Positions 9,239-20,017 of a DNA stretch of 39,960 bases are shown here, piece after piece (the stretch's first letter is position 1; each line of letters opens with the position of its first letter). The position numbers and the translations under genes are program-made. A model generated the notes under the pieces. That model ran no database searches. It was given only the letters and a program-made list of their open reading frames with translations, and was not told the DNA's origin. The DNA comes from Aeromonas australiensis (lineage in GTDB: Bacteria; Pseudomonadota; Gammaproteobacteria; Enterobacterales; Aeromonadaceae). The stretch is taken from contig NZ_CDDH01000089.1 of assembly GCF_000819725.1 (NCBI RefSeq), forward strand, positions 1 through 39,960, written 5' to 3'.

Positions 9239-10180
9239 TCATAAACTCAATGATAGGTCAGGAAGTATAAAGGGTCTTCCCAAGGCATGACCTTGCGGGC
9301 CTTTCAATGAAAGTGCTTTGGCAATATCCGCCATCGCTGTCCAGCGATTTTCACACCAGGCTGGCGCCAACAGAGTTGGACGGCGCGCCGATGCCGAAAT
9401 CCGGTGATACACCACCTCGGGGGGCGTGTGCTGGATCATGGCAACGGCCGCTTCCACATACTGCTCCAGCGTCAATACCTCCAGCCGCCCCGCCTGCCAC
9501 GCCTTGCCGAGGGTGCTGCCCTCTACCACATGAAGCGGATGCAGCTTGATCCCCTCCACCCCGGTCTCAACGATACGATGCAGGGTATCGAGGCTATCCA
9601 TCGGCACCTCGCCCGGCAGACCCACAATCAAATGGGCACACACCTTGATGCCGCGCTGATGGGCACGTCTTACCGCATCCTCATAAGCGGCATAGCCGTG
9701 GCCACGATTGATCCGTTGCAGGGTCTTGTCATTGGCACTTTGCAGCCCGAGCTCCAGCCATACCTCGTAACCCCGGGCCTGATAGCCTGCCAGCAGATCC
9801 AGCACCGCATCCGGCACGCAATCGGGACGAGTGCCGACACAGAGTCCCACCATATCGCTCACCGACAGCGCCTCTTCATACATCCGCTGCAAATACTCAA
9901 CCTCGGCATAGGTGCTGGTGTAAGCCTGAAAATAAGCGAGATAACGCTTGGCGCGGGTCACTTCATCCCGCCTGGCCAGCAGTTGTTGCACCACGGAGAG
10001 TTGCTGGGCCGACTCGTCAGCAAAGGAGGAGACATTGCAGAAGGTACAGCCACCGCGGCCCAGGGTGCCGTCCCGGTTTGGACAGGTGAAGGCACCGTGG
10101 ATGGATAGTTTGTGGATCTTCTGACCATGACGCTGCTTGAGATCCTGACCGAATGTATTGACGAGTTCGTGTAACTGCAT
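9239..10180 (-). CDS. yhcC: YhcC-family radical SAM protein
   Basis: This 313-residue protein of the TIGR01212/YhcC radical SAM family has an unknown reaction. The cluster-binding cysteines are in FTCPNRDGTLGRGGCTFCN near residues 30-50, and the (beta/alpha) core includes CVGTRPDCVPD and LELGLQS. The frame extends upstream to 10222, but the ATG at 10180 has GGAGG 4 bases ahead and matches the family start MQLHELVNTFG. In Escherichia coli yhcC is divergent from gltBD, exactly as here, so this is conserved synteny. No functional link to glutamate synthase is established. Confidence 0.92.
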   Translation of the reverse strand: MQLHELVNTFGQDLKQRHGQKIHKLSIHGAFTCPNRDGTLGRGGCTFCNVSSFADESAQQLSVVQQLLARRDEVTRAKRYLAYFQAYTSTYAEVEYLQRMYEEALSVSDMVGLCVGTRPDCVPDAVLDLLAGYQARGYEVWLELGLQSANDKTLQRINRGHGYAAYEDAVRRAHQRGIKVCAHLIVGLPGEVPMDSLDTLHRIVETGVEGIKLHPLHVVEGSTLGKAWQAGRLEVLTLEQYVEAAVAMIQHTPPEVVYHRISASARRPTLLAPAWCENRWTAMADIAKALSLKGPQGHALGRPFILPDLSLSL

Positions 10181-10790
10181 GGCACCTCCGCTAAAGGAGC
10201 GCCATTGTACGAGCTTGCGCAAAATAGGGGCTGAGCTGGATCAAGCTAGCGGAGGGGATAAACATATAAATATCCGGCCAGTTTTGAATAAATATAGAGA
10301 AAAGGCGCAAAAAACAGATTTTCGCATCTATTTGACAATTCCAATAGTAAACGTCCACATGAAAATGAGACCTGATAACTTACTGTTGAGAAATGAAAAA
10401 TTCAAAGAGACCCGACAGTACACAATTGCAAGTCTGCGATATTGAAAATGTGATCGCTTCCGCTGTCGGCAAGATCGGGTTGGTAAAATTACTACATTCC
10501 TCCCCGATCGCCAGGCTCACCATTGAAGCTCACAATATCAATACATTTAACCATCAAGAGTGATTTTTTCGAAATAATCACACAGCAAAAACCAATCAAA
10601 CCCTGCGATTCGACATTTTGTTATGCGAATGTAACCACGCAGGCGAACCAGGCCTGCGATTGACCTTGTTAAAAAATCCCTTTAGTTTGGAGATTCGCCA
10701 CCTCAGGCGGACGGAACCACAAGAGCCAATCGCATTTTATGCAGTCAGGAGATGACTGTGCGATACAAGGCCGAGCAAGGGAGAAATGCA
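10181..10790. other. Divergent yhcC-gltB intergenic region
   Basis: About 600 bases with no supportable gene. The left part is AT-rich. Closer to gltB there is a CAGGC/GCCTG hairpin at about 10640-10656, followed by a candidate promoter. Longer than typical divergent spacers, it probably carries regulatory sites for gltB, but I recognised none with confidence. Confidence 0.5.
10660..10688 (+). promoter_or_regulatory. Candidate gltB promoter
   Basis: TTGACC (10660-10665) and TAGTTT (10683-10688) are 17 bases apart, about 100 bases upstream of the gltB start. The -35 is good, the -10 is weak. Confidence 0.3.
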
Positions 10791-13700
10791 ATGTCACTTT
10801 ATGATCCAAAGCTGGAGAGGGATAACTGTGGCTTCGGCCTGTTGGCCCACATGGAAGGGGAAGCCAGCCACAAGCTTGTTCGTCTCGCGATGTCAGCATT
10901 GGCTCGCATGCAGCACCGCGGCGGGATCTCTGCCGATGGCAAGACCGGCGACGGCTGCGGTCTGTTGCTGCAAAAACCGGACAGCTTTTTCAGAGCCGTC
11001 GCAGAAGAGAAGGGGTGGCATCTTGGCCGTAATTACGCGGTTGGCATGCTGTTTCTCAACCCTGACCCCGTATTGGCCCAGCAGACTCGTGACATCATCG
11101 ACGAGGAGCTGGAAAAAGAGACCCTGAGCCTGGTCGGCTGGCGCAAGGTGCCGGTCGATACCAACGTGCTCGGCTCCATTGCCAAAGCCTCCCTGCCCAG
11201 CATTGAACAGGTCTTTGTCAACGCCCCGCCCGGCTGGGTTGACAAGGATCTCGAGCGCCGCCTCTATATCGTGCGTCGCCGCATCGAAAAGCGCGTCAAC
11301 GACGACTACTTCTATGTGGTCAGCCTCTCCAACCTGGTCACCGTCTATAAAGGGCTGTGCATGCCGGTGGACTTGCCGCGCTTCTATCTGGATCTCGCCG
11401 ACATCCGTATGCAGGCGGCCATCTGCGTCTTCCACCAGCGCTTCTCCACCAACACCAGCCCGCGCTGGCCGCTGGCCCAGCCGTTCCGCTATCTGGCCCA
11501 CAACGGCGAGATCAACACCATCGCCGGCAACCGCCAGTGGGCCAAGGCGCGCAGCTACAAGTTTGCGACGCCGCTGATCCCCGATTTGCAGGAAGCAGCC
11601 CCCTTCGTCAATACCACAGGGTCGGACTCTTCCAGCCTCGACAACATGCTGGATCTCTTCCTCGCCGGTGGCATGGATCTGTTCCGCGCCATGCGTCTGC
11701 TGATCCCGCCTGCATGGCAAAAACACCCGAACATGGATGACGATCTGCGCGCCTTCTACGACTTCAACTCCATGCACATGGAGCCGTGGGATGGCCCCGC
11801 CGGTATCGTCATGACCGATGGCCGCTACGCCACCTGCGCACTAGATCGCAACGGCCTGCGTCCGGCCCGCTACGTCATCACCAAGGACAAGTTCATCACC
11901 CTCGCCTCCGAAGTGGGTACCTGGGACTACACCCCGGACGAAGTGCTGGAGAAGGGCCGGGTTGGCCCGGGCGAGCTGTTCGTGGTGGATACCAGTAACG
12001 GCAAGGTGTGGACCAGCTTCGAGATCGATGACGATCTCAAGAACCGCCACACCTACAAGCAGTGGATGGACAAGCACTGCACCCGACTGGTCCCCTTCGA
12101 GCAGATGGACGACAGCCAGACCGGTAGCCGCGAATTTGCCGACGACCAGCTGAAAACCTATCAGAAGCTGTTTGGCTACTCCTTCGAGGAGCTGGATCAG
12201 ATCATCCGGGTTCTCGGTGAAAATGGTCAGGAAGCGGTGGGCTCCATGGGGGATGACACCCCGATGGCAGTGCTCTCCTGTGGCCCGCGCACCCTCTATG
12301 ACTACTTCCGCCAGATGTTTGCCCAGGTGACCAACCCGCCCATCGACCCATTGCGGGAAAACCACGTGATGTCGCTGGCCACCTGTATCGGCCGCGAGCA
12401 GAACGTCTTCAACGAGACCTTCGGCCACGCCCACCGGGTGCTGTTCCAGTCGCCGATCCTGCTCTACTCCGACTTCCACCAGCTGCTGGCACTGGAAGGG
12501 GAGTACTACCGTCATCAGGTGATCAGCCTCAACTTCAAACCCGAAGAGGGGCTGGAAGCGGCCATCCTGCGCATCTGTGAAGAGGCAAAAACAGCCGCCC
12601 AAGGCGGTACAGTGCTGCTGGTGCTGTCGGATCGCGATATCAGCGCAGACACCCTGCCGATCCCGGCCGCCATGGCTGTGGGTGCAGTGCAACGCACCCT
12701 GGTGGACAACAACCTGCGCTGCGACGCCAACATTCTGGTAGAGACCGCAAGCTGCCGCGACCCCCATCACTTCGCCGTGCTGCTCGGCTTTGGCGCGACC
12801 GCCATCTACCCCTATCTCGCCTACGAAACCCTGGCCAAACAGGTTGAAGAGGGGGTCTTGGTCATGTCTCTGCGTCAGGCCATGATCAACTACCGCAACG
12901 GCATCAACAAGGGGCTCTACAAGGTGATGTCCAAGATGGGCATCAGCACGGTCGCCAGCTATCGCTGCTCCCAGCTGTTTGAAGCGGTCGGTCTGGCCAA
13001 AGCTGTGGTCGAGACCTGTTTCCGTGGCGTCTCCAGCCGTATTGAAGGGGCGGATTTTAGCGATATCCAGCAGGATCAGTACAATCTGGCCCGTCAGGCC
13101 TGGCTGGCGCGCAAGCCCCTCCCCCACGGCGGCCTGCTCAAGTTCGTCCACGGCGGCGAGTACCACACCTACAACCCGGACGTGGTGCAGACCCTGCAAA
13201 CCGCGGTGCGCTCCGGCAGCTATGCCGATTACAAGGAGTACGCCCGTCTGGTGAACGAGCGCCCGGTGGCCACTCTGCGCGATCTGCTGGCGCTGAAGAA
13301 GGTCGACAATCCGGTCGCGCTGGATCAGGTTGAGCCGGCCGACAAGCTGTTCCCCCGCTTCGACTCCGCCGCCATGTCCATCGGCGCCCTCGGCCCCGAG
13401 GCCCACGAGGCACTGGCTGTCGCCATGAACCGCCTCGGCGGTCAGAGTAACTCCGGCGAAGGGGGCGAAGATCCCAAGCGTTTCGGAACCGAGAAGAACT
13501 CCCGCATCAAGCAGGTGGCTTCCGGTCGCTTTGGCGTCACCCCCCACTACCTGATGAACGCCGATGTAGTGCAGATCAAGGTGGCTCAAGGCGCCAAGCC
13601 CGGCGAGGGTGGCCAACTGCCCGGTGACAAGGTCACCGCCCAGATCGCCAAGCTGCGCTACTCCGTGCCCGGCGTGACCCTGATCTCGCCGCCGCCGCAC

Positions 13701-15248
13701 CACGACATCTACTCCATCGAGGATCTGGCCCAGCTCATCTTCGACATCAAGCAGATCAACCCGAGCTGTCTGGTGTCGGTGAAACTGGTCTCCGAGCCTG
13801 GCGTCGGCACCATCGCCTGCGGTGTGGCCAAGGCCTATGCCGACTTCATCACCATCTCCGGCTATGACGGAGGTACCGGCGCAAGCCCCCTCACCTCGGT
13901 CAAATATGCCGGCTCCCCGTGGGAGCTGGGTCTGGCCGAGACCCAACAGGCGCTGGTCGCCAACGGCCTGCGCCACAAGGTGCGGCTGCAGGTGGATGGC
14001 GGCCTCAAGACCGGGCTCGATATCATCAAGGCGGCCATCCTCGGCGCCGAGAGCTTCGGCTTTGGCACCGGCCCCATGGTGGCGCTCGGTTGCAAATACC
14101 TGCGGATCTGCCACCTGAACAACTGCGCCACCGGCGTTGCCACTCAGGATGAGAAGCTGCGTCGCGAGCACTTCACCGGCCTGCCGGAGATGGTGATGAA
14201 CTACTTCAAGTTCATCGCCGAAGAGACCCGCGAGCTGATGGCCGAGCTTGGCGTCACCCAGCTGACCGACCTGATTGGCCGTACCGATCTGCTGGAAGCC
14301 CTGCCCGGCCTCACCGCCCGTCAGGCCAAGCTGGATCTCTGTGGCATTCTGGCCCGTCCGGTGGCGCCGGCAGGCTCCAGCCTGTTTAGTCAGCAGCACA
14401 ACCCCACCTTCGACAAGGGGCCGCTCAACCTGAAAATGGTGGAGGATCTGCTGGAGGCGGTGGAAACCTCAAGCGGCGGCGAGTTCCGCTACGACATTCG
14501 CAACACCGACCGCTCGGTGGGGGCGCGCCTCTCGGGCGAAATCGTCAAACGTCACGGCAATCAGGGGATGGCAGCAGATCCGGTCAAGGTGCACTTCAAC
14601 GGCACCGCAGGCCAGAGCTTCGGCGTCTGGAACGCAGGTGGCCTCGAGATGATCCTCACTGGTGACGCCAACGACTATGTGGGCAAGGGGATGACTGGCG
14701 GCAAGCTGGTGATCAAGCCCCATGTCGGCGTGGCGTTCAAATCCCATGAAGCGGCCATCATCGGCAACACCTGCCTCTACGGCGCCACCGGCGGCAAACT
14801 CTACGCCGCGGGCACTGCCGGCGAGCGTTTCGCGGTGCGCAACTCCGGCGCCCTGGCGGTAGTCGAGGGGATTGGCGACAACGGCTGTGAATACATGACC
14901 GGTGGCATCGTCACCGTACTGGGTCAGACCGGTGTCAACTTCGCGGCGGGTATGACCGGCGGCTTTGCCTACGTGCTGGACGAGTGCGGCAACTTTGCCA
15001 AGCGCACTAACCCCGAGCTGGTGGAACTGCTGGAGGTGGCGACACTCGCCATCCATCAGGAGCACCTGCGCGGCATCATCACGGCGCACCTCAATGAGAC
15101 AGGTAGCTCCCGCGCCGAGGAGATCCTGGCCAACTTCGACGCCTATGTGCCCAAGTTCAGGCTGATCAAACCCAAGTCCAGCGATGTGAAATCGCTGTTG
15201 GGTCACACCAGCCGTTCCAGTGCAGAACTCAGAATCCAGGCGCAATAA
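10791..15248 (+). CDS. gltB: Glutamate synthase (NADPH), large subunit
   Basis: The large subunit of GOGAT hydrolyses glutamine and transfers the ammonia to 2-oxoglutarate, forming two glutamates per cycle with GltD. The 1485-residue product matches the E. coli length. The N-terminal glutamine amidotransferase domain begins at Cys13 (ERDNCGFGL), exposed after removal of a short propeptide. Central and FMN-binding synthase domains follow, then the iron-sulfur cysteines around residue 1100 ([12 protein letters not shown]) and a C-terminal glycine-rich beta-helix domain. I chose the ATG at 10791 because GGGAG is 7 bases upstream and the length fits; the frame also opens at 10752, where the purine run abuts the ATG. 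gltD follows after 12 bases. Confidence 0.97.
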   Translation: MSLYDPKLERDNCGFGLLAHMEGEASHKLVRLAMSALARMQHRGGISADGKTGDGCGLLLQKPDSFFRAVAEEKGWHLGRNYAVGMLFLNPDPVLAQQTRDIIDEELEKETLSLVGWRKVPVDTNVLGSIAKASLPSIEQVFVNAPPGWVDKDLERRLYIVRRRIEKRVNDDYFYVVSLSNLVTVYKGLCMPVDLPRFYLDLADIRMQAAICVFHQRFSTNTSPRWPLAQPFRYLAHNGEINTIAGNRQWAKARSYKFATPLIPDLQEAAPFVNTTGSDSSSLDNMLDLFLAGGMDLFRAMRLLIPPAWQKHPNMDDDLRAFYDFNSMHMEPWDGPAGIVMTDGRYATCALDRNGLRPARYVITKDKFITLASEVGTWDYTPDEVLEKGRVGPGELFVVDTSNGKVWTSFEIDDDLKNRHTYKQWMDKHCTRLVPFEQMDDSQTGSREFADDQLKTYQKLFGYSFEELDQIIRVLGENGQEAVGSMGDDTPMAVLSCGPRTLYDYFRQMFAQVTNPPIDPLRENHVMSLATCIGREQNVFNETFGHAHRVLFQSPILLYSDFHQLLALEGEYYRHQVISLNFKPEEGLEAAILRICEEAKTAAQGGTVLLVLSDRDISADTLPIPAAMAVGAVQRTLVDNNLRCDANILVETASCRDPHHFAVLLGFGATAIYPYLAYETLAKQVEEGVLVMSLRQAMINYRNGINKGLYKVMSKMGISTVASYRCSQLFEAVGLAKAVVETCFRGVSSRIEGADFSDIQQDQYNLARQAWLARKPLPHGGLLKFVHGGEYHTYNPDVVQTLQTAVRSGSYADYKEYARLVNERPVATLRDLLALKKVDNPVALDQVEPADKLFPRFDSAAMSIGALGPEAHEALAVAMNRLGGQSNSGEGGEDPKRFGTEKNSRIKQVASGRFGVTPHYLMNADVVQIKVAQGAKPGEGGQLPGDKVTAQIAKLRYSVPGVTLISPPPHHDIYSIEDLAQLIFDIKQINPSCLVSVKLVSEPGVGTIACGVAKAYADFITISGYDGGTGASPLTSVKYAGSPWELGLAETQQALVANGLRHKVRLQVDGGLKTGLDIIKAAILGAESFGFGTGPMVALGCKYLRICHLNNCATGVATQDEKLRREHFTGLPEMVMNYFKFIAEETRELMAELGVTQLTDLIGRTDLLEALPGLTARQAKLDLCGILARPVAPAGSSLFSQQHNPTFDKGPLNLKMVEDLLEAVETSSGGEFRYDIRNTDRSVGARLSGEIVKRHGNQGMAADPVKVHFNGTAGQSFGVWNAGGLEMILTGDANDYVGKGMTGGKLVIKPHVGVAFKSHEAAIIGNTCLYGATGGKLYAAGTAGERFAVRNSGALAVVEGIGDNGCEYMTGGIVTVLGQTGVNFAAGMTGGFAYVLDECGNFAKRTNPELVELLEVATLAIHQEHLRGIITAHLNETGSSRAEEILANFDAYVPKFRLIKPKSSDVKSLLGHTSRSSAELRIQAQ

Positions 15249-16676
<1,428 letters not shown>

Positions 16677-16708
16677 TCTGACCGGCCACAGCCGTGATGT
16701 TCCCTAAC

Positions 16709-16740
16709 AATCAGCCCCGCCAATGCGGGGCTGATTTTTT
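16709..16740 (+). terminator. Rho-independent terminator of gltBD
   Basis: A stem of ATCAGCCCCGC and GCGGGGCTGAT with a four-base loop is followed by six T. It lies 32 bases after the gltD stop and between convergent genes. Confidence 0.9.
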
Positions 16741-16755
16741 GCAGCTACCCACGCC

Positions 16756-17334
16756 CTACAAACGCACCACCAGCCACTCCCCCTTGCCGACCGGCACCAG
16801 CGAGGTGGCAAAGGCCGGATCCTGCCCGACCTCGTTCATCCACTCCACCATCTCGCTGCGATGGGAGATGGCGTTATCAACCACCAGCAAGCCGCGAGGC
16901 GCCAGCAGACGGCGGATCTGCGGCCACCATGCCCGGTAGTGCTGGCGATCCGAATCGAGGAAGATGAGTTGATAGCCGGCGTGCGGCAAGGTCGGTAACA
17001 GCTCGCCCGCATCCCCTGCCAGCAAGGTTACCCAGGGGGCCAGCCCTGCCCGCTGAAAGTTGTCATGGGCCAGCACGCGCTTATCCTCATCCAGCTCAAT
17101 GGTGGTGACATGCCCCTCCAGCCGACGCACCGCCTCTGCCAGCCAGAGTGTGGAGTAACCATTGGAGGTCCCGATCTCCAGCACCGCCTGCGCCCCACGG
17201 GTCTGCACCAGTACTGACAGCAACTCCCCCGTGTCGCGGGTGATATTGAGCAGCTTGCGCTGGCGTGTCTGCTGCATGCTGTCATTGCGCTCGCCCAGCT
17301 GCTCCAGCTGGCGTTTTAACTGTTCCAGTTCCAT
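16756..17334 (-). CDS. Class I SAM-dependent O-methyltransferase
   Basis: This 192-residue predicted O-methyltransferase resembles the methyltransferase_3/YrrM group. The SAM-binding motif is VLEIGTSNGYSTLWLAEA (about 65-82), followed by the acidic TTIELDEDK (about 97-105) and the catalytic-loop-like LIFLDSDRQHY (about 133-143). LLVVDNAISH near 159 is another family hallmark. AAGGGATATCG precedes the ATG at good spacing. It is convergent with gltD and divergent from the helicase gene. The substrate cannot be told from sequence; related proteins act on catechol-like or RNA substrates. Confidence 0.85.
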   Translation of the reverse strand: MELEQLKRQLEQLGERNDSMQQTRQRKLLNITRDTGELLSVLVQTRGAQAVLEIGTSNGYSTLWLAEAVRRLEGHVTTIELDEDKRVLAHDNFQRAGLAPWVTLLAGDAGELLPTLPHAGYQLIFLDSDRQHYRAWWPQIRRLLAPRGLLVVDNAISHRSEMVEWMNEVGQDPAFATSLVPVGKGEWLVVRL

Positions 17335-17620
17335 CGATATCCCTTTCGTCCTTGCCCAAAACCGTTAGCCCACACCTTTGGCTTGGTCTTTGGGAGTCAA
17401 ATGATTGCTTTCAACCGCCATTCACACCACAAAGGATGAGAAAAGGACAACCATTTGAGGCAGAATTTGTGACGTCTATCTGTTACACTTCGCGCCCGCC
17501 ATTTTCCGGCTCACTCTCTGACTTGATGTCAGGCGCAGCCGTCGGTGGTTACAACCTCCGTCTCGCTCATGCCGAGCTAACCAAGCCAAACACAGCCCAG
17601 CTGGAACACAGGAACCCATT

Positions 17621-18916
17621 ATGAGATTTGAATCGTTCGATTTTGCCCCCGAGATTTTGCGTGCTGTCTCAGATTGCGGTTATCAGGAGATGACCCCTGT
17701 GCAGCAACAGGCGATCCCGGCCATTCGCCGTGGCCGCGATGTGCTGGCCAGCGCCCAGACCGGTACCGGCAAGACCGCCGCCTTCGCCCTGCCCATTTTG
17801 CAGCGTCTGGTAGACAATCCGGCGCCGGTCCAGCCTTCCAACGCCCGGGTAGTGATCCTCACCCCGACCCGCGAGCTGGCGGCTCAGGTGGCGAGCAACA
17901 TCAATGACTTCGCCAAGTATCTCGATATCACCACCCTCACCATCGTCGGCGGTGGCAAGCAGGACGTGCAGGCCAAGAAGCTCAAAGCGGGCGCTCACAT
18001 CATTGTGGCCACCCCGGGCCGGCTGCTGGAGCACCTCACCGCCTGCAACCTCAGCCTCTCCGGCGTCGAGTGTCTGGTGCTGGATGAAGCTGATCGCATT
18101 CTCGACATGGGCTTTAGCGCCGATGTGCAGAAGATCCTGCAAGCGGTCAACAAGACCCGTCAAAACCTGCTCTTCTCCGCCACCTTCTCCGAGGCGGTGA
18201 AGAAACTGGCCAACCTGATGCTGGACAGACCGCAGATCGTCAGCGTCAACAAACAGAACTCCACCGCCGATACCGTCAGCCACACCGTCTATCCGGTCGA
18301 GCAGAAGCGCAAGCGCGAGCTGCTCTCCGAGCTGATTGGCAAGCAGAACTGGCAGCAGGTGCTGGTGTTCGCCAGTACCCGCGAGAGCTGTGATCTGCTG
18401 GTCGAGGAGCTGAACCTCGACGGCATCAAGTCCGCCGTGGTCCATGGCGAGAAGGCCCAGGGCAACCGTCGCCGCGCCCTGCGCGAATTCATGGAAGGCA
18501 AGGTACGGGTACTGGTGGCCACCGAAGTGGCCGCCCGTGGTCTGGACATTCCGGACCTGGAATACGTGGTCAACTATGATCTGCCGTTCCTGGCGGAAGA
18601 TTACGTGCACCGCATCGGTCGTACCGGTCGTGCCGGCAAGCGCGGCATGGCCATCTCCTTCGTCAGCCGTGAAGAGGAGCGAACCCTGCTGGAGATCGAG
18701 GCCCTGATCGGCCAGAAGATCCGCCGCATCATGGTTCCGGGCTATGAGGTGAGCAGCCGTGACGAGCTGATCAAACAGCTGCAGGAGCGTCGCCGCTTCG
18801 GCAAGCGCCCGCAGCGTGAAGATAACGCCGTGGCCCAGGTGATGGCCGAAGCCAAACTGCAGGGTCAGCGCCTCAAGCGTCTGGCCGCCGCCAAGAAGCC
18901 CCGCCAGCCGAAATAA
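17621..18916 (+). CDS. rhlE: DEAD-box ATP-dependent RNA helicase, RhlE type
   Basis: This 431-residue DEAD-box helicase remodels RNA structures, probably in ribosome assembly or RNA turnover. Motifs in order: Q motif (SFDFAPEIL...TPVQQQAIP, 5-33), motif I AQTGTGKT (45-52), PTRELA (82-87), TPGRLLEHL (131-139), DEAD (155-158), SAT (186-188) and HRIGRTGRAGKRG (about 330-342). The C-terminal tail from about 390 is short and basic (RRRFGKRPQRED, RLKRLAAAKKPRQPK), suiting RNA binding. AGGA lies 8 bases before the ATG. The RhlE subfamily is my best reading from the N-terminus; several similar paralogues exist in such genomes. Confidence 0.88.
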   Translation: MRFESFDFAPEILRAVSDCGYQEMTPVQQQAIPAIRRGRDVLASAQTGTGKTAAFALPILQRLVDNPAPVQPSNARVVILTPTRELAAQVASNINDFAKYLDITTLTIVGGGKQDVQAKKLKAGAHIIVATPGRLLEHLTACNLSLSGVECLVLDEADRILDMGFSADVQKILQAVNKTRQNLLFSATFSEAVKKLANLMLDRPQIVSVNKQNSTADTVSHTVYPVEQKRKRELLSELIGKQNWQQVLVFASTRESCDLLVEELNLDGIKSAVVHGEKAQGNRRRALREFMEGKVRVLVATEVAARGLDIPDLEYVVNYDLPFLAEDYVHRIGRTGRAGKRGMAISFVSREEERTLLEIEALIGQKIRRIMVPGYEVSSRDELIKQLQERRRFGKRPQREDNAVAQVMAEAKLQGQRLKRLAAAKKPRQPK

Positions 18917-18941
18917 GGCGGGCAGTTGCTCTATTGAACCG

Positions 18942-18964
18942 CAAAGGCGCCACTGGCGCCTTTG
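18942..18964 (+). terminator. Possible terminator after rhlE
   Basis: CAAAGGCGCC and GGCGCCTTTG form a strong stem with a three-base loop 26 bases after the helicase stop. The T run is limited to the stem end, so termination may be inefficient. Confidence 0.5.
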
Positions 18965-19013
18965 CCATCTCTGTCATCGGTGTTGACCGTGGTGGTCAAC
19001 TCAAGGATTGCTT

Positions 19014-19664
19014 ATGACCGCTCCTACCTACAATCAGGCCCTGCTCGAGATGGCCACCCAGAGCCTGGCCGAACTGGCCCGCACCGCCGAGCAAAAAGCG
19101 GGCAAGCGCACTCCGGCCCAAGAGAGCCACTTTCTCTGCACCTGGATGGCCGACTCTCTCAAGGAGAAGCGCTTCTCTCGTCTGGTGATGGAAGATTTGA
19201 AGGATTGGGTACAGCTTGGCCGCACCCTGGGCGCGGGTGCCGACCTCAAGGGGTTGCTGGAGCGCATCGCCTGCCAATACCAGTGCGCCATGACCAATCC
19301 ACAGCAGCTGGGTGCCAAGCTGGCGGCGCTGCTGGATGAGCTCACAGCAGCAGGCTGGCTGGTGTTGACCGAGAGCGAAGTGAACGCCAAGCTGCGCCTG
19401 CAATCGGGCGGTCAGCCAAGTCTGGTGGTAAGCCACAGCGAATATGAAGGGCACATCGAGAGCGGTGAGCTTGTCAAACCCCTCACCCTCTATGTGCGCG
19501 GTGATGAGAAGGTGCTGGCCGAGGCCGCCTTCAAGCACGGTCTGCTGCTGAGCCAGGGCAACAAGAAAACCACCCTGATCAAGCACCACAAGGCCTACCG
19601 GCTGATGCCGGACAACGCCCAACCGGCGCTGGCACTGCTGAGCGAGGCTCGCCAGAGCGCTTGA
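19014..19664 (+). CDS. DUF2913 family protein
   Basis: This 216-residue soluble protein matches my recollection of DUF2913, a gammaproteobacterial family of unknown function found in Vibrio and Aeromonas. The recalled hallmarks are SHFLCTWMADSLKEKRFSR (about 39-57), DLKDWVQLGRTLG and ADLKGLLERIA. There are no signal peptide and no membrane segments. The ATG at 19014 has AAGG 7 bases upstream; a TTG at 19008 is less likely. The gene stands alone between two hairpin terminators. The family call is from memory of pattern and could be wrong; no function is proposed. Confidence 0.65.
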   Translation: MTAPTYNQALLEMATQSLAELARTAEQKAGKRTPAQESHFLCTWMADSLKEKRFSRLVMEDLKDWVQLGRTLGAGADLKGLLERIACQYQCAMTNPQQLGAKLAALLDELTAAGWLVLTESEVNAKLRLQSGGQPSLVVSHSEYEGHIESGELVKPLTLYVRGDEKVLAEAAFKHGLLLSQGNKKTTLIKHHKAYRLMPDNAQPALALLSEARQSA

Positions 19665-19700
19665 CCCGTAAGTGCAGCAAGAGAAAGCAATAGAAAAAGA

Positions 19701-19740
19701 AACGGCAGACCCTGCTCAACATGAGGGTCTGCCGTTTTTT
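19701..19740 (+). terminator. Strong bidirectional terminator
   Basis: A 12-base perfect stem, ACGGCAGACCCT with AGGGTCTGCCGT, has a ten-base loop and is followed by six T on the plus strand. It is A-rich on the other side, so it can also end the feo transcript from the minus strand. Confidence 0.88.
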
Positions 19741-19777
19741 CATTGTTAGATGTCTGGTGAGGAAGTCTGGTCGTCGT

Positions 19778-20017
19778 TTAGCGGATCTTGATGCCAATCT
19801 GGCCCGCGTCACACCACTCGAACATCACCTCCTCGCTCTTGCCGCAGCAGCTGCCACCACAGACCCGACTCTCGCGCTTGATGACCCGCCCTTTGCGCAT
19901 CCAGACGCCGAGCATGGCCTCCACCGCATCTTCCGAGGTGTGAAAGTGGCGAGCCAGATCACGCCGGCTCACCTTCTGCTGCACGGCGAGGTAATCCCCC
20001 AGATCGCGCAGGATCAT
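19778..20017 (-). CDS. feoC: FeoC-like iron transport regulator or accessory protein
   Basis: This 79-residue small winged-helix protein of the FeoC family is thought to stabilise or regulate FeoB. The helix-turn-helix lies in the first 50 residues (VSRRDLARHFHTSEDAVEAML). A cysteine cluster CGGSCCGKSEEVMFEWC (about 53-69) supplies four cysteines, consistent with the oxygen-sensitive iron-sulfur cluster reported for FeoC proteins. Its ATG overlaps the feoB stop in an ATGA arrangement, so the genes are translationally coupled. It is the last gene of feoABC. Confidence 0.85.
   Translation of the reverse strand: MILRDLGDYLAVQQKVSRRDLARHFHTSEDAVEAMLGVWMRKGRVIKRESRVCGGSCCGKSEEVMFEWCDAGQIGIKIR

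Noticed and set aside
11841..14399. An 852-codon open frame antisense to gltB
   Set aside because: It is a shadow of the GC-rich gltB gene: the sense frame has full family motifs, and the antisense product is low-complexity, rich in His, Gly and Val. The same holds for the antisense frame at 14469-16298.
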